From positions 16,381,501-16,445,500 of the forward strand of contig JAWUZG010000084.1 in assembly GCA_036785705.1 (NCBI GenBank): a stretch of 64,000 nucleotides of DNA. The letters are read 5' to 3'. Positions 1-12,884 of the stretch are shown here, one piece after another. This DNA comes from Acanthornis magna. Lineage: Eukaryota; Chordata; Aves; Passeriformes; Acanthizidae. The notes under the pieces are model-generated. The model saw only the letters and a list, made by a program, of their open reading frames with translations. It was not told the DNA's origin and did not search any database. A program made the position numbers and the translations under genes. Numbering within the stretch: the first letter of the stretch is position 1; every line of letters starts with the position of its first letter.

Positions 1-1619
1 TGGAAAATATTTTTCCTAAATGCAGTATTTTTTTTCTGGCTAGGTAGTTTCATAACATGATATACTACAGTGCTCAACTGAAAGATTTCAAATAATTACC
101 AAAGTAATTGTTTTATCATTGTAAACCTTCTACCCCTGGGTTGCATATGAAACACATTTTCCTTTTCTACTTTCAGTTATGTAACACATTTTGGTTTTTA
201 CTGAGCACCTTATGAAAGGTAATTAAACTTAATTTTCCTCATTCTTTCGATTTTTATCATCCAAAATCACCCATACAAAGTGGAAAAGATAAGTGACTTG
301 TGATCAAAAATCAGAAATAAGTAGCAGGCTTTGTCAAAACAAACAGCAGTGGTAGTAGTCATGGAATATTGGTGGCAGCCCATGAGAGAATTGTTACACT
401 GTCGGAACAATTCAAGGACTCAGGGGTAGGAGGAGAAAATGAAAACTGCTAGAGGGTGTAGAAAGAAAACAGACTTGGGGACATCAGAAAGCAAGTTACA
501 TTTGGAATTTATTATCCCCAGCTGGAAGGGGCTAAAGAAGAACATATCTAAGTCCTGAAGATTTCCACAGCTTCATTTATGGGGCCATTAAAGGTTTAAT
601 TTACCTCAGGCAATGGTTTTTAAATTGCAAATTAGAACAAGGCACTGATAATTTAAGTTTGTCCCATTGTTTTGCACTCATCAAAGGTGGTATTAACATC
701 TCCTGAGTCCTTTGCATGATTCAAGTACCACCGTTTTCAGAGAGCATTTTTCAGAAACTTACATGTACTTCCAGTTTGCACCTAAGGACATGAAAACATG
801 AGGATGCATGATACAAAACGTAAACACAAAGCTGGGGTTCATGTAAATGTCAGTCTAGCCCCAAAATCTGAAGCAGCATTCAAACCTGGAGGTAAAACTT
901 ATAATAAGAACCAGAGTTAATAGTGTATACACCATATCAAAGCACAAAGACATTCAACAGCATGGCTTAAAATCAAGAGCTAGTCAAGTTTGTTCTTTCA
1001 AAGCCCATTTCTGCCAGTTTCAACACCTGATAAACCGTGGTGAACAAAGCATCCCTAATGGAACATGTTAAAACACTCTGATCTCTCATTCTCTAATTTA
1101 CCGTTCTTAGTCTGTTCTAGTTCATAAATGACATAATCAGCAGTTGCTAAACTGCAGTTCTAATAAGTCACCAGGGCTTGCAGCATACTCTGTGCCAGGC
1201 TTTACATAATTTTGTGACATTTAGTAGTTTTATTATTTATCATTAGTATTCATTTATTAGTAGCACTACTTATTCTACCTTAACCATGTAGCCAGGAGAT
1301 ACTGTTTAAGTCAAAGACAATTATAGGAGCGTAGTTCCTAGTTTTAGATACAGTTCTGTATACAAACAGATGACTTTCCACCCCCACACTGATCTTGAAG
1401 GCCAGTGGTCATTAGCTGTACAGAAGCACTCACAATCCTTCATTCTTTTAACTTCCCATCACTGAGGTTCCCAGACTCTGCGGCCATGCTAGAAAGTCAA
1501 CCTAGACAGGACACTGGAATCTGACCACGTGGTAAAATGTTTCCTGAGAATGTTTTCTCATGCACTTTTTAGCCCAACTAACAGTCTCCTGAACAACAAG
1601 TTGTCGTCAAGTTCTTTTA
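1..1619. other. AT-rich noncoding flank, nothing recognised
   Basis: No reading frame of convincing length or composition, no RNA gene and no repeat family that I recognise. The DNA lies far downstream of LRRC4C, which is on the minus strand, and is probably intergenic. Confidence 0.5.
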
Positions 1620-1624
1620 GTCCC
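1620..1624. repeat. Left target-site duplication of the solo LTR
   Basis: GTCCC directly next to the conserved CA end of the LTR. The same five bases recur at 2307-2311 at the other edge. Confidence 0.5.
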
Positions 1625-2306
1625 TGTCATGAATGGAGTGAGGAACTTCACCCATAAGACAGAAGCAACAACATAAACTTATTGATCCTTATTGATGCAA
1701 AACAGCGTTAGCAAAATTCAGTGGTAAATGTGACAGTGGTTTAATAAGGTACACTGCACAGAGATCAGAGTCAGATAAAGCTGTCAACACATCAACACAT
1801 TGAGTCACAATGTTCAGAAATTGCTTTCTAACCTCCTTCTCATAGAGGAGTCTAGGTACGGCTGGATCCAGTCCTAGCCCCAAACTTGACCAATGATTTT
1901 ATCTACCGGATTATAAATGTGTACAGAAAATCCTTTATATCACCTAGATTTTCAAAGTTTAGGACACTTTCAATCACTGACTGATGATGTGTTGCAGCAA
2001 GGAATCTCTCAGTCCCAAGGAGTGCCCCTGCGAGGTGCCCTTACCCCAGGAGATCCTGGCGTGCAGCCTGCTGACACGAGGAGAGCTCGACAGGCCCTGG
2101 GCTGCCCACTCTTCAGACAGTGAGATGATTCACTTGTATTTGCATAGCGGCAAGACATCTGGGTCACCATTGCAGACAGCCCCTGGCTATCATGCTGCCA
2201 TGTGCTCCCCCAAAGCCCAGAGGAAGCTGCGTGCAGCAGTCACCATCCCCACTGGTGGTCACGGCTTAAGCAGGGCAATGGAAGGCAGGGGTGGCACACT
2301 CTTACT
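1625..2306 (-). mobile_element. Solo LTR of an avian ERVL-like endogenous retrovirus
   Basis: Read on the minus strand, this 682-bp block has LTR architecture: a GC-rich upstream part, a TATA-like box (GATATAAAGG, 1931-1941), a downstream transcribed part, two tandem CAATAAG polyadenylation-like signals (1678-1694) and a terminal TCATGACA. It is bounded by an identical 5-bp direct repeat, GTCCC at 1620-1624 and 2307-2311, the target-site length known for ERVL. The minus-strand 5' end reads AG where TG is expected, probably a point mutation. The sequence resembles avian ERVL LTRs as I remember them, but I could not search a library. No gag, pol or env lies beside it, so it is a recombined solo LTR. 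The short open frames inside it (for example 1984-2337 plus and 1689-1883 minus) are not genes. Confidence 0.6.
1931..1941 (-). promoter_or_regulatory. TATA-like box of the solo LTR
   Basis: GATATAAAGGA on the minus strand, about 240 bp upstream of the tandem CAATAAG signals in LTR orientation. This is the spacing expected between promoter and poly(A) signal of an LTR. Present activity is unknown. Confidence 0.4.
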
Positions 2307-2311
2307 GTCCC
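2307..2311. repeat. Right target-site duplication of the solo LTR
   Basis: GTCCC, identical to 1620-1624. It defines the second LTR boundary even though the terminal dinucleotide there is AG rather than TG on the minus strand. Confidence 0.5.
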
Positions 2312-5300
2312 TTTTCCTGACGCTGTTCCAAGACTGAATGGGGAAATTAAAATTTCAATGTCCAGCTGAGACTCGGCAAATGAGAGATGAGGAATGTGTG
2401 GGCCTACATCTGAGGAACAAGGAACTCTCATGAGAGTGGGAAGCTCTGAACTTCTTACTGTTACCAGTATTTCGTATGAAAGAGTTTGATGGCTATTTGA
2501 GAAATGGCTGGAATTCCAAAATATGGAATTTTGATAGCTATTTTAAAAATGGCTCAGCTTGTGAGACCAATACACTAATAGCCCAGGGAAAAAAGCCATA
2601 CAGGTTCACCAGCGTCATGCTACCGTGGTTTTGCCCCAGATGGCAATTCAGCCCTATGCAGGCACTTGCCCATTCCTGCCCCTTCCAGCGCAGTGAAGGA
2701 GAGAATTGCAAGAGTAAAAGTGAGAGAACTCATGGACTTAGATAAAAATAGTTTAACAGGGAAGCAATGCAAAATAAGGAATTCATTAACCACTTTCCTG
2801 GGCAGCAGGTTTTCATCCATCCCCAGGAAATGGGATCACATGTAGCAGTTCCTGAGGACAGTATTATTGCTCTCTGTTGATCCAAGTCTGTAGACTCATG
2901 TCACAAAATTGATCACAATATATAAAAAATGTGATTATTTTGCTTGGTTGGTTTTGATATGGTTTATGTTTTTGTCTCGTACTCTAATTGTCAATATCAT
3001 ATATACATTTTCTTCACACCAATAACGATAGATTTTAAAAAAAGAAAAGCTATTTGAGAATTAGGAAGTGTTTTAAAAGTTCAGAAATTATATAAAGGCA
3101 AACAATACTTCAAAATACAGGACCAAACAAACAGGTCAGTTCTGCAATGCATTTCTACTAAATCCAGTAATTTGAAGGATCCCTTTGATACCTATTGAAA
3201 TCAGTATGCATTGGAAAAATTAGCACAATGAAAGAATATTTAAGTGGTCTAAGATCATACTTTCTTTTTGCTTTACTATACGATTAAACAAAATAATTTT
3301 GTGCAGTATGAATATTTACTTAAGCAAACTGGAAAGTTGTTTTTTCTACCATTTACCTTAACTATATTACAGTTTGGATAATTGTCACATGTTCTAATAT
3401 CTGCAGAAAATTGGAACTCAAAATTGAATACCACCATTAAAAAAACCCCAACCTTTTTTCATATTTCAATACCACAAGATTAAGCTGTGCTACTCATTCA
3501 CAATGGGAAACTTATATTCTCTCAAGAATAGAAGGCAGGTTGAATGTTTTTTTTAAAAAGTCAATGTAATCCTGAACTGTAAAGATCAACTTTTAAAAAT
3601 TTGGAAAGAAAATTAAACTTCAGAATAATTTCTGATTTAGGATGCATCCAAATGCTAAAAACAAAGACAAAAATGGATGTTGAAGTCTTACAGCTTTGTC
3701 TGAAACATTAGATATTGGCCATTACTGTATTTTTTTTGACATTACACACACACTTCAGACAAATAGAACTTGGGTCTGGTTCACTACAGGAAAATGACCC
3801 TTGGTTTCTTATTACCTAAAATGAAAAACGTTTTTTACATTCACTTTATATAGTAGTTGAAGAGAATTTAAGACTATATACAAGCACAATAGGAATAGAA
3901 TGACTATGTCTATTGTATAAAATATATTTTTTTTCTGTAGTTCTGTTTTTCCTATACTTTGTGAGACGCATTTTCTTGCTGCAAACATGGAAATTGTAAT
4001 TAGGTATATTTAAAATAATAGGTACTTAAAATAGCTTTTGGAAGGGAAAAAGCCATAAAAAAAGTAGAGATGCTGGATTATTAAAGCAAAATAAATGGAT
4101 TCAAGCTTGACTCTTCTTAATTAGTTTCTTTCCAACTGAGTGCAATCTACTTCTATTCTCTTCAGAGTTGTGACTTAAGATGCATCTTGTTACAGCCTTG
4201 TTTACAAATAAGCACCTGTGCTACCTTCTGATGGGAAGTGCACCCTGTTATTAAACTTTCATCTTAACTGTGTATAACAAGCAATGATCATTGATAGGAT
4301 GATCTCTGGGTGCCCATCCAGTTTGAAAGCACCTGGATTTCAGAGTTCTGAAATGTCTGCTTAGCTCTTCTCTAGGTTCTGAAGCCAGAAACTGAAGAAC
4401 ATGATGTACTTTAGAAAACTGTCTGCCCTGAATAATGACTTCCACATCAGTGCTCCTCTGTAAGGCACAAAGATTTCTAATTTAAATTAATTACATTAAA
4501 AATGTTGCTTTACATCAGGTAATAATTAAATAAACTCATAACTCGCAACTATGTAAAATGAAAAAAAAATATGCTTATTACATACAGAAGCACAAGCGCA
4601 AAATTGAAAGTGAAATTTTGATATTTTTCTTAGATTCCTTGTACTTTCTCTGAGTTTTTAAGCAGAGCAGTTTTAAATTCTTGACTGATACTAAGGTGTT
4701 AAAGATCTCAAATAATTCACTAATGACTCAATATTCTTTATTGCTGTATTTCTGATAAAAATTAAGAGAGAGCAATGAATAGAAAATCATGCTTGAAGCC
4801 ATCTATTGTGCACTCATCAAAAGGTCATTGCTCCAGGAAAATAATCAGAAAAAATTTTTTGTCCCTCAGAGTGACAAAATTAAAGGCATTTTCATTTTTT
4901 TTACTTCCAAGGCACTACTTATAAGCAAAGTGCATCGAGATTAGTAGAACACAAATCAGTAGGTGCTTTCTTACTCAGAAACAACAGATACCTTGAAGCG
5001 TAATGCAGCTGCATCACTGTTATCATTTCCTTCATGTGCTTCAAGAATTTTAGTTCTTCTCATTCAGTTGTCAAAGTTGCTCATCTTGCCTGTCAAGAAA
5101 TTCAGTGAGTTTAGTGCTTGGCCTTAAAAAGTACTCAGAACTACAAAGATTAATACGAATGGAAATTATGAGTATACTCTAGCAGTTATAGATGAAATAA
5201 AGAAATATATTTCCTCAATTCTGCCTTGTCCATGATACCTTCAAAACAGATACCTTTCCCTCAAGGCAAAAATTAATACTTGCAATGAACAGTGTCTATA

Positions 5301-5945
5301 ATTCTGTGAAAATAATAATTCTTTTTTATTCTACCTCCACTTTATGTGTGTGGAAAAAAAGATCCTTCAGAAGGGCATAACTAGTATAAAATCAATGAAC
5401 TATAAAGCTGGATTTGTTTTTGTAGTTTATCACAGAATGTGAGAACACAGGTTCAGAGTCTATTTTTTATTTGGCAGACATAAAGTCCTTGACAATCAAC
5501 AAGAAATTATTGGAAATTACTCAACTTTTAAGAAATATATCAGTTTGTAAGACTAAACTAATTTCAATATTCACTAAACATGAAAGGCAATTCTTTGATT
5601 TTTTTAAATTACTATAACCCCATAAATTTCTAACGGGAAATAATTCAATCCATACGAGACTCCCCTACCATTTCAGGACAAATCATATCTAATCCTTTGG
5701 CAAACTAATATTTTTCTAATTTTCAGCTAACTGGTCATTCCAACATGTATTCTGCCCCATTATAACCAAAACAAGGAAATTTTCACACTTGATAGAATGA
5801 CAAAAATGAAGTAATCTGGAATGTATTTTATCTATCCAAGGCAAAAAAGTGAATTAAAGGTGAGAAAGGATCTTTCCAACCGTGCATATATGCATATTAG
5901 ATATATTTTTTTTCAGAAGTTTAATCTTATGATGCAGACTTTCCA

Positions 5946-5970
5946 GAAAGAAAGAAAGAAAGAAAAAAAG
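5946..5970. repeat. (GAAA)n microsatellite
   Basis: About five GAAA units running into an A-run. Simple repeat. Confidence 0.8.
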
Positions 5971-6690
5971 CATTTGACCACCAATGATAAGAAAAATTTA
6001 TGAAAACTAGATCTTTTAAAAAACAGTAGCAAAAAAAAAAAATACCAGTTGAGTTGAACTCCAGTCTAGGTTTGAGTACATTAATACAATCCTGATTATT
6101 TAATGCCATTTAATTCAATGAACTTTACATAATTTTTTCACTGACCTAAGACGTATTGAACTTACATAAGTGACTCTGAAACACAATTTGTTCTTGACTA
6201 TACTGGTATAAATCAAGATCAACTTTAGAGAAGTCAACGTCAAATTTATGAAGCTGCTGTTAAGAGCAAATTCCCTTACATTTGTTGCCATCATTCTCCA
6301 TTTAATGTTTTTATGTCATTTACATGCAGAGCTGAGGTGCTAGGAAGATGTTCATCACACTCTTTTTATTATTATATATTTAATTACCTTTGCTGAGAGT
6401 TCCAGATGAATATCATGGTTGAATTAAATTTCTTGATAATGAGATGGAAATGTTTAAGTTCCTAAGAAGTTTAATGTCAACTGTAATTTATTGTCAAAAT
6501 ACATGACACATACAAGTCCAATAATTTTGTTTTCCAGGTTATACATAGCTTTTGGAATTTTTGTGAATCCTGAATAAATCCTTTACTGCTCTATGAGGCT
6601 GCAAGCACTCTGGTAAAAAAGTTTATAGCAAAAAAATGGTATATTTACAAGAAAAATTCTGTAAAATTCTGTGAAGATCAATACTGCCCT

Positions 6691-6728
6691 TATCCTCTAA
6701 AGTATGAAGTATCCTCTAAAGTATGAAA
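6691..6728. repeat. 19-bp tandem duplication
   Basis: Two adjacent copies of TATCCTCTAAAGTATGAAG (6691-6709 and 6710-6728) that differ only at the last base. Recent replication-slippage type duplication with no coding context. Confidence 0.85.
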
Positions 6729-6859
6729 ACTGAAGGTCTCTGAGTGGTCATTTAAGTTGGGCTCCTCCTTTGAGTGGTGGCTTCCTTGTGGGTTCTCATT
6801 CATAAATAATTTAAGTTGAATCTTTAAATCACCTACATAATTTTCTCAGCTCCTTCCCA

Positions 6860-7310
6860 AACATGAGAAAGCCTCCTTATGGACTAAACTCACTCCTAGT
6901 CAGTTTATCTCCATTTATTCTCGTGCTTAAATTGTCCTTCAGCTTAAGCTGTTTCCTTCATCTACGATGCCTATCTTGTGAGACATTCATAGTGAGCAAT
7001 CATCTCCCCTCTCAGTCTTAGTTTTACTCGGTTAAACATCACATTATTCTAGTCCATAAAACAGGTTCTCTATTCTCTTGATTATTTTTGTTTGCTCTTA
7101 TCTTTACCTGCTCTTCTTTGAATTAAGCAGCCATGGACACTTGTACTGGATCCATTCTTACTAGTGATTTGTACAGTGATATCAACATTTCTTTGCTGGT
7201 TCTGAAACTCTTTTGCCTCTTAGAGTCTGAAATCATATTTGATTTTGGAAAGTCGCTTCCTCTTGACAGATTATAGTCTTTTCTAACTGCATTCCCCCAT
7301 GTTGGAATAC
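6860..7310 (-). mobile_element. Ancient CR1 LINE relic (amniote-wide type, ORF2 tail)
   Basis: Read as the complement, this region resembles the end of ORF2 of old CR1 elements known from turtles and crocodilians. On the plus strand, segments such as GAGCAATCATCTCCCCTCTC (6993-7012), the GTTCTCTATTCTC block near 7066 and the ACTAGTGATTTGTACAG block near 7159 follow in the family's order. It is heavily diverged, with stops in every frame and no intact protein. The family call is from memory of the consensus; a RepeatMasker run would settle it. Confidence 0.55.
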
Positions 7311-7619
7311 ACATTGTGGAACAATCTAATCTAATCTGTGATTAAAAGGTAATAGATCTGAAACTATATTAGAACATGTTTAATCTTACGTAGTATATGA
7401 AGCTGTTAAATAGATTCTTTTTAGTAGAACAATAATGTACCTAAATTAAGGTGTTTAATATCACTGAAACAAAATTTGCTCAACAAATTTGCCACAGCAT
7501 TTAGTGTCCAGCCTCAGACAAAACTTTGAGTGGACTTGTTTTATGATTTTTGAACAAATATTTTATGATATTGCACATTTCGGTATGGCTTTAATGGAAT
7601 GTTGCAATGGGTGGCAATA
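7311..7619. other. Short unannotated spacer
   Basis: AT-rich sequence between the ancient minus-strand CR1 relic and the 5'-truncation point of the younger plus-strand CR1. Nothing recognised. Confidence 0.4.
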
Positions 7620-9346
7620 AATAGGGTTGAGGGTTTATGGGTAAGAATCAGGGCAAAGGCCAGCAAGGCAGATATCCCAGAAAGGCCAGCAAGGCAGGTG
7701 TCCCAGAAAGGCCAGCAAGGCAGGTATCCTGGTGGGAGTCTGTTACAGACTGCCCAGACAGGATGCAAAGACAGATGAAATGTTCTATAGGCAGCTGGGA
7801 GAAATTTCACAAATCACTAGTCCTTTTTCTCATGGGGGAATTCAACTTACCAGATGTCTGCTGAAAGTCCCAGACAGCCGAGAGGAAGCAGTCTAGGATG
7901 TTCCTGGAGCATGTGGCAGATAAATTCCTGATAGCTGTTGAGTGAACCAATTCGGGAAGGAGTCCCACTGGACCTGTTGTTAGTGAACAGGGAAGGACAG
8001 GTGGGTGATGTGACAGTTTGTGACAGGAGGCCTTCTTGGTCACAGCGATCATGAAATGATGGAGTTCTCCCAGACAGCAGACCTTGTCCTGTTTATGACA
8101 GTGGCTGGGAGAGTCCTTCGGGAGGCAGTCGTGAAGGGCAAAGGAGTCCAGGAAGGCTGGATGAGCTTCAAGGAGGAGATCTTGAAGGTGCAGGAGCAGG
8201 CTATCCACACATTTCAAAAGATGAGCCAGCGGACAAGACCAACCTGGCTGAACAAGGAATTTTCACTAGAACTCAGGGAAAGAAATAAGGTTTCTAAGAG
8301 TTGGAAGAAGGAGCAGGCAACTGAGGAAGAGTACAAGGATATAGTGAGGTTATGCTGGGCCAAAGCCCAGCTAGAACTTAATCTGTCTGCTGCTGTAAAG
8401 GAAAACAAAATTTCTTTTATGAATACATCAGCAGCAAAAGGAGGTCTAGGGAAAGGTTTCCATCCTTTATTGGCTATACGGAAAAACATGGTGACAAAGG
8501 ATAAGTTTGAGGTACTTAATGCCTTCTTTACCTCAGTTTTAATAGCAAAACCAATTGTCTTCAGGGTTCCCAGCCCCCTGAGCTGACAAGAGGGAGAGAA
8601 GGTAGAAACACGGAGCAGAATAAAACCCCCATAACCCAGGAGAAAATGGTCAGCAACCTGCTGCTCCACTTAGACATAGGCAAGTCTATGGGGCCGGATG
8701 GGATCCACACAAAGGTACGGAGGGAGCTGGGGGAAGAGCTCAGCAAGGCACTTTCGATCATTTACCAGCAGTCCTGGCTCACCAGAGTGATCCCAGTTGA
8801 CTGGAAGTCAGCAAATGTGACATCTATTTACAGGAGAGGTTGGAAGGAGGATCCAGGGAACTACAGTCAGTCTGACCTTGGTGCCAGGGAAGGTCATGGA
8901 GCAGATCATCCCGAGTGCCATCACATGGCATGTGATCAGGCCCAGCCAGCGTGGGTTTGTGAAAGACAGGTCCTGCTTGCAAAGCCTGATTTCCTTCTTT
9001 TGAGAGGGTGACCCATTTAGTGGATGAGGGAAAGGCTGTGCATATTGTCTAGCTGGACTTTAGTAAAGCCTTTGACACCATTTCCTGGAGGAAATGCCCT
9101 CGAGTTGTGCCAGGGAAAGACTAAATTGCATATTATGAAAAAAATGCTTTCGCTCAAAGGTTGTTGAGGCAGTGGAAAAGGCTACTGAGGGAAGTGGTGG
9201 AATCACCATTCTTGGAAACGTGTTCATAAGATGTGTAGATGGGGCACTTAGGGACACGGTTTGGTGGTGAGCATGGCAGTGCTGGGTTAATGGTTGGACT
9301 TGATGATCTTGGAGGTCTTTTCCAAAATTAACAATTCTATCATTCT
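7620..9346 (+). mobile_element. CR1 LINE, 5'-truncated, with internal deletion
   Basis: Broken ORF2 of a CR1 non-LTR retrotransposon. The endonuclease part begins at about 7625 (LWVRIRAKASKAD-like), continues with GEFNLPD (7842-7862, normally GDFN) and ends with LGHSDHEMMEF (8035-8067). The reverse-transcriptase part has SMGPDGIH (8683-8706), a frameshifted palm start and LDFSKAFDT near 9053-9080. The sequence then jumps at about 9095-9102 straight into the CR1 3'UTR, so the FADD catalytic box and the rest of ORF2 are missing. The element ends in ATTCTATCATTCT (9334-9346), the CR1-type tail. Several frameshifts and stops make it non-functional. The 188-codon open frame at 8020-8586 and the 121-codon frame at 8646-9011 are pieces of this dead ORF2, not host genes. 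Confidence 0.93.
7655..7732 (+). repeat. Three 26-bp tandem units inside the CR1 endonuclease region
   Basis: Units at 7655-7680, 7681-7706 and 7707-7732, each beginning AAAGGCCAGCAAGGCAG. One unit corresponds to the conserved KASKAD-coding segment of CR1 ORF2. Since 26 is not a multiple of three, the expansion shifts the reading frame and must be a post-insertion event or an inactivating change in the source copy. Confidence 0.9.
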
Positions 9347-9818
9347 AGGACCTCAATGAGCTGTATAGGAAAACATGCAGTTTCTTCTCCACAGCACAAG
9401 CCCCAGCGAAATTTTGATGATCAGTAGTGATTGACTTCAATAATTGTTATTTAAAGCATCTACTGTGTGTACTGCAGGAACACTGGTATAGCCTCCTCTG
9501 AATTGATTAAATATGCTACTGACTCAAACAGATCAGGATCCATATCCTTTTGCCTTACAGAAGAAAACAGACCTTCCTAGGGAGCCGCAAAGCAGGCAAG
9601 CCAGGAGACAGCCTTTCCCTTACAAAGCATTTACTTAATTTAAATCTGGGGTGAAAGTAAGGTTAATTATCACTATGCCAGCATTTTGTTTACGTGTACC
9701 TACACAAACAGATTGTGGTGTTTAATTGCACTGTACCTAATTTATTAAGAGCTTATATAATTGAGGAAGCTGGAAGGTTTTCTTTCAGGGAATGGTTCTT
9801 ATATCAGGAAACACTGTC

Positions 9819-9902
9819 TTATATATACATTCATATATATATATGTGTATATACTTTTAGTATTTATGTGTAGCTATACTTTTGTTGAATATATATATAT
9901 AT
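9819..9902. repeat. Interrupted (TA)n/(TG)n microsatellite cluster
   Basis: Alternating TA and TG runs at 9820-9853 and 9890-9902 around a short unique segment. Confidence 0.7.
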
Positions 9903-10108
9903 GTAAACACACGTCTGTATTAACAGTGGAGAAACTTGCTGTAATTTTTTACCTTATTTCAGCTTGAACTAAGAACACATGCAGTCTAAGTCACTGATCT
10001 ACAGTTCTTTTCACCTCCCAAATCTCAGTTTGTCTGTCTGTAAAACTACATTGCAGGTAGACATGGTCTTTGCATAACAACTTATGGAGCACTTGAGATC
10101 TATTTTAG

Positions 10109-10148
10109 AATCTATGTATTACTACTTATAAAATGTAGTACATAGATT
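10109..10148. repeat. Imperfect inverted repeat
   Basis: AATCTATGTATTACTAC (10109-10125) pairs with GTAGTACATAGATT (10135-10148), with a 3-nt bulge and a 9-nt loop. Possible hairpin; no known RNA family. Confidence 0.6.
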
Positions 10149-12884
10149 TGAGGATGTGCTTTTTGGGGAGAAAAGATTTACAAAATTGGGCTGATGCATC
10201 AACTGTAATAAAAACATAGCTGAGTAGTGAAATGGCAGATTGTTACAGCCTCCTAGTTTTATCACCTATTAAGAACAATCTCTGACGAATGCCAGAAAAT
10301 ACAGTGCAAAACACTAAGCAGTCTCCTGCCACATGAAGCTTGAGTGCAAGGACACTGTTTATCAGTGGGCTCAAGCAGCTAAAGGCAACGATTTTTTTAA
10401 TAGTGTTGGCAAAACCAAAGCACTTCAAGCCACTGTGTTAATACAGAATGAGTTTGCAGACTCCAATTATAGTGCAAATTATCACTGCTGGTATCCCCAT
10501 GATAACTGACTGAAAGGTGCCAGCTGTATAAGGAATTCCAGCATTTTTTCCAAGGCTTCATTCCCTCACAGACAGACAGGGAAATCATGGTAAAACCTTA
10601 GAGCCTAATTAAGTTAACAGACTCTTACTTGGAGCATGGGAAGCAGAATAAGGTGGCAGGGTTTGTTCAGCATGTAGCTCTCCATAGGATATCTTCAGTG
10701 GCTGCCAGTGGCACATTGGTCCTTCTGTGCTGCACCGTGACACTGCCTCGAACTCTATCACCACAGTGAAGGCTGTACATGCAAAAATGGGCTGGCTAAT
10801 TAATCACAAATCTTACTGAAACATTAACAAGAAAGAAAAGTTCTGGTGTCACTTCTCAAAAGTATTAGACTGTGCCTGTTTTATTCTACGTTTTCCCATC
10901 TATTATGAAACAGTCATTATATAAAGGTTTGGAATGAACCAACTCGCCCTACTTCCCATTTATCTCAGTGTGATGCATTTACTTTGGAAATGGTTGATTA
11001 TAAATAGATAATCCTGAAACTATAAAATAAACTACTGTGGCTTTATTTTAAACACGTATTTTACTTTTTCATCTTTCCAGGTATCTGTTTCATAATAATT
11101 TCCTCCCTCTTTGTTTATGAATTTCCTTAAGCAATTTACAAGGCCATTTGGTATAACAGACCCTATTAATCTAAGATAAGTGTAGACAATATCAAATCTA
11201 TTGAAATAGTGAAGTTGCGAGAGAAAAGAAAGGGAAAGAGAATTTTTATCTACCAAAGATGCTGAAGATTAGAAGACAAGTTCCTTCCCTACACAGTAGG
11301 AACTTTGAATTCACCCAAAGGAGCCTTTTGGCTTTACAGAAACTATTCATAATAAAAAGGCAACTGATCGTTTACAGAAGTGGCTTCACATCTGAGCTAC
11401 CTGCTTGATCTAATCTGTACCATTTTTCTATAGTATAGGGATACAGATACCAATTCTGATCTCGCTGTGAGCTCCAACTTACATTGACTCACCTGAGATT
11501 CAGTGAGAACGCTGATTGCTGCTGAAGGTTTCAGCTGTAATGGCTGTAGGATGTCTGGTCAGTCAGACCAAGTTTGCTGATCCATCTTGTGCTTTACTGA
11601 GATGTGCTTGGTCCTCCCTCGTTCTGAGTCAGGACTGGAGGTCAGTCATCAAATCATCGTGGTGATTACAGAAGCTTTGGGCAGTCACAGCAGCATTCTG
11701 AGGCCACAGATTATGTTTCTTCACATTTTATACTTCACATTAACGTTTGTGGAGTGGAAGAAGATCATACTTCCCTGCCACAGACATTTATTTAGATGCT
11801 GTGATATATCTGGTTCCTATAATGATTACCACGAGAAGGATAGATAATTTGACACCAAGAAGCAGGCAGCAGAGTATTTTTGTTATAGGGTGAACTCAGT
11901 GCTCTGGAGAATGGTGTCTAGCGCAGAAGAACTTCAGAATTCTGACATGAGCGCTTTAAAAGCAGATAAAGGAGCAAATGCATAATTTATTTTAAGAGGT
12001 ACTTACATGTTAAACAGTGGCAGTATATTATTCTGAGGCAGAGTTTTGAATTTATAAATTCTTTGGATTTATATATTTTTAAAGCTTTTTGATCCTACTT
12101 TTTATAATTAAACCAATGCAGCCTAAATGCACATAATAGAAAGTGGCAGAACATGCCAACACACCTTTGGGAACATGATTGTGTGCTACTTCTTGGAGCT
12201 TTGTTTAGTCTCAGAAAATTAATGCTAACATTGATAAGCAACATTCATAAATTCAGGTCATATCGTGCTGCTTTATCTCATTGGGAGAATAAAAATCATT
12301 TCAAAGACTTACTCTGCTGTGCTCAGGAGCTTGAAAAACACCCAGGGCACTCAGACAAGCGGCCAACAGGGCTTCATCAATGGACCATCGAATTAAACTT
12401 TATTTTAATGCTATTTTACATGCGTGCATGAAGTTCTGGTGAGAAATTAGTACAGTTTTGCTTGACACTTTGGTATCTGTAAATAAGAAATGGAGTTGTT
12501 TCTTGACAGCAGGATTGGTGACTTTTTTTAAAAAAAAATTATTTACCTTCCTTTAGAACTCACAGGGAAAAATGTATAAAGCTCTTATTTGTTTTCAGGT
12601 CTATACGGAGCAGAGCACATGCTTCAAGATAAATAAATTTTGAATCACAAATGCATCTGACTGGGTAAACTCCAGAGACTTCTAACAAGATACAGAGCAT
12701 TTCACTCCTATGACATTGGTTTGAAATTAGCCCAGGTGAACAGAGAGCAGGAGTCATTTTCATCTAATGTCTGTTCAGCAGCCCACACAAAATGAGTTGC
12801 TGGGGTTTAATGCATGCATCTCCTTGGGGTCACACAGCTGCTTTTTAGAAACCAACATTAATCAGTAGTCAGCCTGAATTATGC

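Larger units (their letters stand above)
2312..6859. other. AT-rich noncoding DNA with minor simple repeats
   Basis: No gene is supported. Open frames here are short (under 100 codons), lack recognisable domains and have chance-like composition. Only a GAAA microsatellite (5946-5970) and a 19-bp tandem duplication (6691-6728) stand out. Confidence 0.5.
9347..12884. other. Noncoding DNA with AT microsatellites and a hairpin
   Basis: No gene recognised. It contains AT/GT dinucleotide tracts (9819-9902) and an inverted repeat (10109-10148). Open frames of 60-92 codons show no domain or composition that would support them. Confidence 0.5.
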